In this document: positions 33,877 through 41,166 of the stretch, piece by piece | Position numbering within the stretch: the first letter of the stretch is position 1 | How the letters are laid out: the number at the start of each line of letters is the position of its first letter | Assembly (NCBI GenBank): GCA_947089855.1 | Contig: CAMUML010000006.1 | Coordinates: 39,915 to 103,914 of the forward strand | Reading direction: 5' to 3' | Length of the DNA stretch: 64,000 nt | From: an uncultured Eubacterium sp. | GTDB lineage: Bacteria; Bacillota; Clostridia; Lachnospirales; Lachnospiraceae | Notes under the pieces: generated by a model | What the model was told of the DNA's origin: nothing | What the model saw: the letters and a program-made list of their open reading frames with translations, nothing else | Database searches by the model: none | Program-made: the position numbers and the translations under genes

Positions 33877-35532
33877 ATGAAGATAGATTGTAAAACACTG
33901 GGGCGGGAGGCGCTAACGCGGCTGCGCCGGACAGCAGGCCAGCCCAAAGAAGTGCAGGAGGCGCTGTTAAAAAAACTGCTGCAAAAAAACCAGGATACCG
34001 CCTACGGAAAAAAATATGGGTTTGCGTCGGTCGATTCGCGAAAAACCTATCAAAAAGCGGTCCCGGTTTCCTGCTATGAGGATTATGAGCCATATATCCT
34101 GCGTATGACGCAAGGCAAGGAGCAGGAACTGACAATGGACCCCGCGGCCTATTTTTGCATCAGTTCCGGTACCACCGGGGAGCCGAAATACCTGCCTTTG
34201 ACAGAAGCCGATTTAAACTTATATTATATTTATGCCTGCGGCACCGTGTTTGGCGTGGCAGGGGAATATTACAAAGATACGCAAAATATTTATGGAAAGG
34301 TATTCCAGCTTGGGGAATTTGCAAAAACCTGCATGCAAGACGGCAGGCTGCAGGGCATCCGTTCCGCTTCCCTTTACCAGTGGCTTGACCGGGACGGGCA
34401 GTTTGATACCTCTGGCTACTGTGTGCCAAAAGAAGTGCTGTTTCCGTCCAAGCTGGAGGACTTGTTATATGTGAAAGTGCGTTTTGCGCTGGCGCAACAG
34501 GATTTGTGCGCGATCCATGGCGTGTTTATCAACCGGGTCGTCGCCGTTATGGATTATATTTACCAGAATTGGGAAATGCTGCTTTCAGACATGGCATCGG
34601 GGACGGTATCGAAAGGCGCAGGGCTGGGCCGGCACTGGGCCTCTTATATAGAAGAAAAGCTGCCGCCGGACACGGAGCGGGCAAAGGCCCTGCAAAGTTT
34701 TTCATACGGGGATTTGCGCCAGGGTATGATGCGGAAATTGTGGCCGCAGCTTAAGTATGTGCAGGCGATTGGCGGGGAAGCATTTTCCTATTATATGAAA
34801 CGGTACGAAGAATATGCGGCAGGCACCCCGCTGCACCATTTTGTATATGGCGCTTCCGAAGGGATATTTGGCGTAGCAGGGCAGATGGATGCCCCGGATG
34901 CCTATATCCTGTTCCCGGAAGCAGGATTTTTTGAATTCCTGCCGCTGGATGGCGCTGCAACGCCGCGGCCGCTCTTTTTATGGGAGCTGGAACAGGGGCG
35001 GCGCTATGAGCTGCTGTTTACCAACCATTCGGGCCTGTACCGGTACCGGATGGGGGATGTGGTAGAAACGACCGGCTGGTATGGAAAACTTCCGCTTGTG
35101 CGGTTTTGCTACCGGAAAAACCTGGTCGTCAATATCGCAGGGGAAAAGAGCAATTTAGAGCAGCTCGAAGGGGCCGTCCGCCGGTTTGCCAAACAGGCCG
35201 GTGTGCTGGTGAACGGGTATTGCGTACAGGAAGATGTAGGCGGTGCATTGCCAAGGTATCTGTTTTATATGGAAGTTTCCGGACATATGCCAAGCCGCGC
35301 GCAGGAAATTTTGGAGGAATGCCTTTGTGCGGTCAACTTTGAATACCAAGGGTGCCGGAATATGAATGAGATCGGGCCTTTGTGCATCAAAATGCTGCGC
35401 ACAGGGAGTTTTGCACGGTATGAAAAACACCTGGAGGCACAAGGCGTTCCATTGGGGCAAAATAAGCTGCTGCGGATTTTAGATACCGATGAAAAAAAGA
35501 GGTTTTTTGGCGGAAACTGGGCGGATGGATAA
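33877..35532 (+). CDS. GH3-family acyl-adenylate-forming enzyme
   Basis: A 551-residue protein of the GH3 family, best known from plants, where it joins amino acids to acyl acids such as jasmonate or auxin through an acyl-AMP. The ATP-binding loop reads YFCISSGTTGEPKYLP (near residue 90-105), and FVYGASEGIFGV and YRYRMGDVVETTGWY fit the later motifs. It starts 9 bases after the MATE gene. In this operon it could modify the NRPS product or supply an acyl or aminoacyl part. The substrate cannot be read from the sequence. Confidence 0.85.
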   Translation: MKIDCKTLGREALTRLRRTAGQPKEVQEALLKKLLQKNQDTAYGKKYGFASVDSRKTYQKAVPVSCYEDYEPYILRMTQGKEQELTMDPAAYFCISSGTTGEPKYLPLTEADLNLYYIYACGTVFGVAGEYYKDTQNIYGKVFQLGEFAKTCMQDGRLQGIRSASLYQWLDRDGQFDTSGYCVPKEVLFPSKLEDLLYVKVRFALAQQDLCAIHGVFINRVVAVMDYIYQNWEMLLSDMASGTVSKGAGLGRHWASYIEEKLPPDTERAKALQSFSYGDLRQGMMRKLWPQLKYVQAIGGEAFSYYMKRYEEYAAGTPLHHFVYGASEGIFGVAGQMDAPDAYILFPEAGFFEFLPLDGAATPRPLFLWELEQGRRYELLFTNHSGLYRYRMGDVVETTGWYGKLPLVRFCYRKNLVVNIAGEKSNLEQLEGAVRRFAKQAGVLVNGYCVQEDVGGALPRYLFYMEVSGHMPSRAQEILEECLCAVNFEYQGCRNMNEIGPLCIKMLRTGSFARYEKHLEAQGVPLGQNKLLRILDTDEKKRFFGGNWADG

Positions 35533-35578
35533 CTGGAAGTTCGGGATTGGCCGACAATAGGAAAGGCAGGATTCGTAT

Positions 35579-37192
35579 ATGAAAGAAAAAATGGCCGGGA
35601 TTACGGGCAGGCTGCTGGCCGGGATTGTCCTGTTTGGGTTATTGCTTGGGATTGCAGCCAGTACGGTTGGGTATCGGGAGTTTACCTCTGTACTTGAAAA
35701 GCAGTATAATGATACTGCCTATGAAATTGCAGATACGGCATGCGGCTATCTGAATCCGGACAAATTTGAAGATTATGTTGCGGGCGGGCAGCCAGATGAG
35801 GAATACAACCGTATCTTAGGGCAGCTGGACGCGCTGGTGGACGCATCGGATGTGACGTTTATTTATGTAGCACAAGTAGATACCACCGATTTTATGTCAC
35901 TTACGTATATCTATGATTCCCTAAACCCTGACAGCGGCTTTAGCCGTTATCCGCTTGGCTATACGGCCAGGGATGTGGCAGAGGAATTTGTGGAGGATGT
36001 CAGAAATATTGTGACGAAAGGGGAACGGGCGAAAAAATACTTGTATGCGTATTCCAAAGAGTCCGGCGCCCATACGACGGCAGCAGTCCCTGTATACGAT
36101 TCCAAAGGGGAGATCGTAGCCATCCTCTGCGTGGAAAAGACAATGACGCGCCTGGAAAATGCCAGGAACACCTATGTGGTACATGTATTGGCAGGTACCC
36201 TGCTGGCAATTGTTTTATTTTTCTTATTATATAGTACCTATTTGAAAAAAGAAGTGATCGCACCGATTTTGGCGGTTACCAATGAGGCAAAGCGGTTTGC
36301 GGATACGAATACCCCTTCGGATGCGCTGCTTTCGCTGAAACGGAAGGACGAGATCGGTATTTTGGCCAAGGCAGTCAGCAAGATGGAAGCCGACATTCAA
36401 GAATATATTGAAAACCTGACAGCCGTTACCGCAGAAAAAGAGCGTATTGGCGCAGAACTTTCGATTGCCACACAGATACAGGCCCATATGCTGCCAAGTA
36501 TTTTCCCGGCATTTCCAGACCGGGAGGAGTTTGAGATCTATGCCACTATGAACCCGGCAAAAGAAGTGGGCGGGGACTTTTACGATTTCTTTATGGTGGA
36601 TAAAACACATTTGGCCATCGTAATGGCGGACGTGTCCGGCAAAGGGGTTCCTGCCGCGTTATTTATGGTAATTGGGAAAACGCTGATCAAGGACCATACG
36701 CTGCCGGAAGCAGACCTTGGAACGGTATTTACGCAGGTTAATAACCTGTTGTGCGAATCAAACAGCGAAGGGCTGTTTATCACAGCATTTGAAGGGGTTT
36801 TGGATTTAGAGTCAGGGGAGTTCCAATTTGTCAATGCAGGGCATGAAATGCCGTTTATCTGCAAAAAAGGGCAGGCGTTTGAGCCGTATAAAGTACGCCC
36901 CGGCTTTGTGCTGGCCGGTATGGAGGAAATGCGCTACCGCAGCGGGAGCCTTGCCTTAGAACCAGGGGATAAGATTTTCCTATATACGGACGGCGTTACG
37001 GAGGCGACCCGTGCGGACAATACACTCTTTGGTATGGAGCGGCTAACCGATGTCCTGGGACGCAGCAGTACGATGTGCCCGGAAGAGATTTTGCCAGCGG
37101 TAAAACAGGAGATCGATGCGTTTGTAAAAGATGCACCACAGTTTGACGATATTACAATGTTGTGTATGGAATATAGAGGAGGAAGCATATGA
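35579..37192 (+). CDS. Membrane SpoIIE/RsbU-type serine phosphatase with sensor domain
   Basis: A 537-residue sensor phosphatase. TM helix at about 10-30, an extracellular sensor (about 31-200, with VTFIYVAQVDTTDFMSLTYI), TM helix at about 200-222, HAMP to about 280, then a PP2C-like SpoIIE domain (about 300-535). Metal-site motifs are intact: AKEVGGDFYDFF, VMADVSGKGVPAALFM, NAGHEMPF, LYTDGVTEAT and FDDITMLCM. Its usual job is to dephosphorylate a STAS protein; the one at 18500 is the candidate. The stop overlaps the next start (ATGA), so it is coupled to the RsbW-like gene. Confidence 0.92.
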   Translation: MKEKMAGITGRLLAGIVLFGLLLGIAASTVGYREFTSVLEKQYNDTAYEIADTACGYLNPDKFEDYVAGGQPDEEYNRILGQLDALVDASDVTFIYVAQVDTTDFMSLTYIYDSLNPDSGFSRYPLGYTARDVAEEFVEDVRNIVTKGERAKKYLYAYSKESGAHTTAAVPVYDSKGEIVAILCVEKTMTRLENARNTYVVHVLAGTLLAIVLFFLLYSTYLKKEVIAPILAVTNEAKRFADTNTPSDALLSLKRKDEIGILAKAVSKMEADIQEYIENLTAVTAEKERIGAELSIATQIQAHMLPSIFPAFPDREEFEIYATMNPAKEVGGDFYDFFMVDKTHLAIVMADVSGKGVPAALFMVIGKTLIKDHTLPEADLGTVFTQVNNLLCESNSEGLFITAFEGVLDLESGEFQFVNAGHEMPFICKKGQAFEPYKVRPGFVLAGMEEMRYRSGSLALEPGDKIFLYTDGVTEATRADNTLFGMERLTDVLGRSSTMCPEEILPAVKQEIDAFVKDAPQFDDITMLCMEYRGGSI

Positions 37193-37605
37193 AAGAACTG
37201 ACTATCAACGCCGCTGTGGAAAATATCCGGGAAGTTACTGCATTTGTGGATGGGCAATTGGAAGAACTTGGCTGCCCAATGAAAGCACAGATGCAGATTG
37301 ACATAGCGATTGACGAATTGTTTGGGAATATCGCACATTACGCCTATCATCCAGGGGACGGCCCTGCGACCGTGCGCGTGGAAGTGTGCCAGGATCCGCT
37401 GTCGGTATGTATCACTTTTATTGACCAGGGTATGCCGTATGACCCGCTTGCCAAGGCTGACCCGGATGTAACGCTGGCAGCGCAGGAACGGGAAATCGGC
37501 GGGCTGGGGATTTATATGGTAAAAAAGAGTATGGATGAGATTACTTATGAATATAAGGATGGCAGGAATATATTAAAAATTAAAAAAGAGATAGGTACAA
37601 GGTGA
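37189..37605 (+). CDS. RsbW-like ATP-binding protein (anti-sigma kinase type)
   Basis: A 138-residue stand-alone GHKL domain: IAIDELFGNIAHYAY (N box), FIDQGMPYDPL (G1) and GGLGIYMVKKSMDE (G2), all intact. Such proteins phosphorylate a STAS antagonist and bind a sigma factor or other target. It is the last gene of the NRPS operon and overlaps the phosphatase gene by 4 bases. No dedicated sigma factor of the SigB kind is near. The same domain is fused to three transporters of this locus, so the target may be a transporter. Confidence 0.9.
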   Translation: MKELTINAAVENIREVTAFVDGQLEELGCPMKAQMQIDIAIDELFGNIAHYAYHPGDGPATVRVEVCQDPLSVCITFIDQGMPYDPLAKADPDVTLAAQEREIGGLGIYMVKKSMDEITYEYKDGRNILKIKKEIGTR

Positions 37606-37771
37606 ACCACTACAATAAAGGAGCGTTGGCGGCATTATGCTATGGCAGGTTGCTAATAACGGAATAACATATTCATTGTGGAGAAGAAAGCGTATGGTAC
37701 GAAGCCAATGTGGTTTGGGCAAAGGATGTAAGCTGTAAATATGGTAAAACAGAATGGCAGGATTCTTTATG

Positions 37772-37815
37772 AAACACAAAACGTCAGGAAACCTGACATT
37801 CTGTGTTTGCTTTTG
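37772..37815 (+). terminator. Terminator of the NRPS operon
   Basis: Two-part stem: AAACACA (37772-37778) with TGTGTTT (37802-37808), inside it GTCAGG with CCTGAC, then GCTTTTG. The 312-base gap 37606-37917 holds nothing else I can support; a 33-codon frame at 37637 is too weak to call. Confidence 0.75.
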
Positions 37816-37917
37816 TAATTATAAATGCTTATCGGTATCTCTTGCACTATACAGCAAACGCCGTACGTCCATATTTTATCAAAATATGATCGTATCTGCA
37901 ATGCTTATTTATGATTC

Positions 37918-39018
37918 TTAATTTCCGGCCTCAATTTCTAAAAGCACAGTATTTAGCCCGTCCGGCCCAAGACAGCCAAGGTATGACATTGTTTTTGCGG
38001 CATGCCTGACCAATGCCAGCGCAGGCTGGTTGCTGCTGCCGGCAGGGTCAAAAGCATTGCCGTTATACTGCACCTGCATCTGTGCCAGGGCGGTATCTTC
38101 CGAATATTCAATTTTAATATACATCCGCATTTCTTCCGGCAGAATTGGCAAAAGGATCTGCACACACAGTTCTTCAAACGCTGCCTGTAGGCAGTAAATG
38201 GCTTTCTGCGGGATCAGGTGTTTTCGGCCAAATTCCTCAAGCTGGCTGTTGATGCCGATAAAGTCAAATTCCCTGGTGTCAATCGTTGCGGAAAATACTT
38301 TCAGGCGGCGGATAAACTGCCGGGTGCGTTCCCTCCTGGGGTGTTCAAAGATTTGTTCCGGTGTCCCGTCTTCATAAATCTCGCCTTGGTCCATATAAAA
38401 AATACGGGTGGAAACATCCCTGGCAAATTTCATTTCATGGGTGACAATCAGCATTGTGAGCCCTTTTCCCGCAAGCGTGCGGATAACAGACAAAACTTCC
38501 CCGACCATCGTAGGGTCTAAAGCACTGGTCGGCTCATCAAACAGGATAATTTCAGGGTCCATAGACAAAGTCCTTGCGATTGCCACACGCTGCTTTTGCC
38601 CGCCGGAAAGTTCATCAGGGTAAGCGTTTGCTTTATCCGCCAGGCCAACCATACGCAGCAGCCCGATGCCTTTTTCATAAGCCTCCTGGCGCGGGCGGTG
38701 CAGCAGGTCGACTGGCCCGGCCATAATATTTTCTATAATTGTCTTATGCGAAAATAAATAAAAGCTTTGGAATACCATCCCCATTTTCCGCCTGACCAGA
38801 TGAATCTTGCAGTTTTTATCCGTAATGGTTTCGCCGTCAATGGTGATCTTCCCGCTGGTCGGCACTTCCAGCAGGTTGATGCAGCGCAATAGCGTGGATT
38901 TCCCAGTACCGGAAGGGCCGATAATCGATATGACTTCCCCGTTTTTGATTTCCGTATCAATATCTTTTAAAGGCGTTACCGATGCATATTCTTTCCGTAA
39001 ATGTTCAATGCGGATCAA
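37918..39018 (-). CDS. Amino-acid ABC transporter ATPase with C-terminal RsbW-like domain
   Basis: A 366-residue fusion. Residues 1 to about 245 are a normal polar amino-acid ABC ATPase (GlnQ type): GPSGTGKSTLLRCINLLE (Walker A), LSGGQKQRVAIARTL (signature) and IILFDEPTSALDP (Walker B). Residues from about 255 to 366 are a GHKL-like domain: LQAAFEELCVQ in place of the N box, and VQYNGNAFDPAG, where Tyr replaces the ATP-binding Asp of G1. This matches the loss seen in the second MATE protein. The start overlaps the stop of the preceding permease gene by 4 bases. Confidence 0.88.
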   Translation of the reverse strand: MIRIEHLRKEYASVTPLKDIDTEIKNGEVISIIGPSGTGKSTLLRCINLLEVPTSGKITIDGETITDKNCKIHLVRRKMGMVFQSFYLFSHKTIIENIMAGPVDLLHRPRQEAYEKGIGLLRMVGLADKANAYPDELSGGQKQRVAIARTLSMDPEIILFDEPTSALDPTMVGEVLSVIRTLAGKGLTMLIVTHEMKFARDVSTRIFYMDQGEIYEDGTPEQIFEHPRRERTRQFIRRLKVFSATIDTREFDFIGINSQLEEFGRKHLIPQKAIYCLQAAFEELCVQILLPILPEEMRMYIKIEYSEDTALAQMQVQYNGNAFDPAGSSNQPALALVRHAAKTMSYLGCLGPDGLNTVLLEIEAGN

Positions 39019-40703
39019 TGTGTTTCCACCCCCTTTACTTTCCGTGCCCTACGTTTCGGGTCTATCTGGCGTTCGATCATTGTCAGTGCAGTTGTCATCA
39101 GGTTTGCTACGGTAAAGTAGATGACAGCAGTAGCAATTAAAGGGAAAAATGCGTCCATTGTATGGGAACGGATAATATCGGACGCTTTTGTCAAGTCCTG
39201 TACCGCGATGTATCCCACAACCGAAGTCATTTTTACCATAGAGATAAATTCCCCTTTTAAAACAGGCAGAAAACGCACCGCTGCCTGTGGGAAGACAATT
39301 TTCCAAAACGTCTGGTATTTGGTATACCCCATTGCAAACGCAGCTTCCGACTGCCCTTTATCGACCGATTCGATCCCGTTGCGCATCATTTCGGAAGTAT
39401 AGGCGGCAAAATTGACTGAAAATCCGATCACCGATACGGCAATGCCGGATATATCGGAGGATGCAAAGATAATATAAAACAAGATCATCAAAAATACGAC
39501 GATCGGCATCCCCTGGACTACCCGGATAAATACCGAAGCGCCCCAACGGGCAGGTTTATTTTTCATGCGTCTTAGCATACAAAGGCCAAACCCCAAAACC
39601 AGCCCAAAAATACCTGATAAAACAGAAATTAAAATAGTAACGCCAAGCCCGTCTAAAATCATCTTCCAGCGGTTTTCTTCTAAAAAGGTGCTGGCAAAGC
39701 TTTCCTTTAAGCCTTCCCAAAAGCTGGCCTGCACGCTTGCCGCACCCGTATCCCGCACAAGCAGGACGACGGCGCTTTTATAATAAGGTTCAGAAAAATC
39801 GACATTCTTTTTCTTTTCCTCCGTAATATCCATGCATCCGCTGGCAATATCCGCCTTGCCGCTTTGAATGGCAGGGACCAGCGCGTCAAAATCACAGATC
39901 GTCATTTCCACTTTCAGGTCCAGCTCCCTTGCGGCCATAAGCACCAGATCCAGGTCATAGCCAGCGCTTTCCCCGCCTTTGCCGATATAGCACATCGGGT
40001 TGTAGGTGGCATCGTGGTAATACCGTACGGTGCCGTTTGCACCCTCCCAATCCTGCTGGATCAGCACTTTGCCTTCCTCTTCCCCATCCAGCCACTTATC
40101 CTCCAATGCTTTTAACGTGCCGTCTTCCCAAAACTGGCGGATAACCTGGTTAAAAGGTTCTAGCAGCGGGCTGTTTTTTGGAAATACAATGCCATATTCC
40201 GCCTGTGCGACCGTTTGCGGCATTATGCAGATACCGCTGTTTGCATGGATGGCCAGGCGCGCCACCGGTTCGTCAAGGCAGACCGCATCCACCCGTCCTG
40301 CTTTTAGCGCGACAATGGTATCGGTTGCCGTAGGGTAATAGACAAACTCATTTTCATGCGTTAGGGCGTCTTTTAAAACCGTATCAAACCCTGTGACCAT
40401 CCCAATTTTTTTCCCAGACATCTCATCCAGGCTGCTATATTCTGCCTGCGGCGGGTTGGCGCTGTCGGTTTCCGGCTGTTGGGCAGCGGCGTTGCCAGTT
40501 TCCGGCTGTTGGGCAGCGGCGTTGCCAGTTTCCAGCTGTTGGGCAGTGGCGATGCCGGTTTTGTCCGGCTGGCTGCCGCAGCCTGACGCAAATAGGGCGG
40601 ATAGTGCCAGTATGAACGCCAGCATGGGCAGTATGTATAAGAAACGTGTTTGCCGGTTGCCGTTTTGCACAACCTGTTTGCTTCGCATATCTTCCCTATG
40701 CAT
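39015..40703 (-). CDS. ABC transporter substrate-binding protein fused to permease, amino-acid type
   Basis: A 562-residue lipoprotein-permease fusion. The signal ends in the lipobox ASGC (Cys near 42). A 10-residue unit (ETGNAAAQQP) is repeated three times as a linker. Then come the two lobes of a family-3 solute-binding protein, but in the order C-lobe-like (SGKKIGMVTGFDT to EDKWLDG, about 92-212) before N-lobe-like (NGTVRYYHDATYNP to VLLVRD, about 222-325). The last part (about 340-555) is a HisM/GlnP permease with ESVDKGQSEAAFAMGYTK. Import of a polar amino acid is likely. GGAGGAGGTGG precedes the start. Transcription comes from the box C promoter. Confidence 0.88.
   Translation of the reverse strand: MHREDMRSKQVVQNGNRQTRFLYILPMLAFILALSALFASGCGSQPDKTGIATAQQLETGNAAAQQPETGNAAAQQPETDSANPPQAEYSSLDEMSGKKIGMVTGFDTVLKDALTHENEFVYYPTATDTIVALKAGRVDAVCLDEPVARLAIHANSGICIMPQTVAQAEYGIVFPKNSPLLEPFNQVIRQFWEDGTLKALEDKWLDGEEEGKVLIQQDWEGANGTVRYYHDATYNPMCYIGKGGESAGYDLDLVLMAARELDLKVEMTICDFDALVPAIQSGKADIASGCMDITEEKKKNVDFSEPYYKSAVVLLVRDTGAASVQASFWEGLKESFASTFLEENRWKMILDGLGVTILISVLSGIFGLVLGFGLCMLRRMKNKPARWGASVFIRVVQGMPIVVFLMILFYIIFASSDISGIAVSVIGFSVNFAAYTSEMMRNGIESVDKGQSEAAFAMGYTKYQTFWKIVFPQAAVRFLPVLKGEFISMVKMTSVVGYIAVQDLTKASDIIRSHTMDAFFPLIATAVIYFTVANLMTTALTMIERQIDPKRRARKVKGVETH
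40471..40560 (-). repeat. Three tandem 30-bp units within the binding-protein gene
   Basis: Units 40471-40500 and 40501-40530 are identical; the third (40531-40560) has three changes. They code for a 10-residue linker repeated in frame between the lipid anchor and the binding domain. Confidence 0.9.
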
Positions 40704-40756
40704 GTATTTCCACCTCCTCCGGGTATTTTTGAATCTTGGGTTTTGCTGCTTTTGTT

Positions 40757-40856
40757 ATACTGCAAGCCGCCAGAATTTACAGTAATGTAACTAAAAAAGT
40801 GATTGGCTGGCGGCCTGCAGTCGGGCTATACTGTAAATTTAACTGGTGTGCAGTAT
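40757..40856 (-). repeat. 100-bp palindromic element, family 2, copy 1
   Basis: The ends are ATACTGCA (40757-40764) and TGCAGTAT (40849-40856). Inside, ACTGCAAGCCGCCAG (40759-40773) pairs with 40807-40821 with one mismatch. A 104-bp relative at 52221-52324 is in the opposite orientation. It lies in the leader of the binding-protein/permease transcript. Confidence 0.75.
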
Positions 40857-40881
40857 AAATATCCAGACCAAACATAAATTC

Positions 40882-40887
40882 AGTATA
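40882..40887 (-). promoter_or_regulatory. -10 of the ABC transporter promoter
   Basis: TATACT on the minus strand, 28 bases after regulator box C, the same spacing and the same -10 sequence as at the NRPS promoter. No -35 match is visible. Confidence 0.6.
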
Positions 40888-40915
40888 GTAAATTCTTCCC
40901 ATTTTACAATTTCGT

Positions 40916-40947
40916 TTACATCAGATGCAAAAAATCAACATAAGATG
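40916..40947 (-). promoter_or_regulatory. Regulator box C: 12-bp direct repeats, 20-bp period
   Basis: On the minus strand CATCTTATGTTG (40947-40936) and CATCTGATGTAA (40927-40916). It points to the ABC transporter. A -10-like TATGAT (40968-40973) on the plus strand leads to the alkylsulfatase-like gene, so the box may serve both directions. Confidence 0.75.
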
Positions 40948-41166
40948 CAATTTTTATGGTCCGTCCATATGATAAAATTAGAATCTGATAGCAAGTGCCT
41001 CCGAATGTGAAAACGATTGTTCCACAATATCTGCCAAGGAGTATCGATGCGCTGCTGCCGGTTGGCCCTATTGTAAAGAAAAGGGAATGGAAGGAAGCGG
41101 CTGGAAAAAGGACAAACAAAATAGCAAGGGCCATCAAAAACAGGCCGCCAAAATGGGAGGGGTTAT

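Noticed and set aside
37637-37738. 33-codon ORF in the gap after the RsbW-like gene
   Set aside because: Poor ribosome-site spacing, no recognisable motif, and position just before the operon terminator; chance is more likely.
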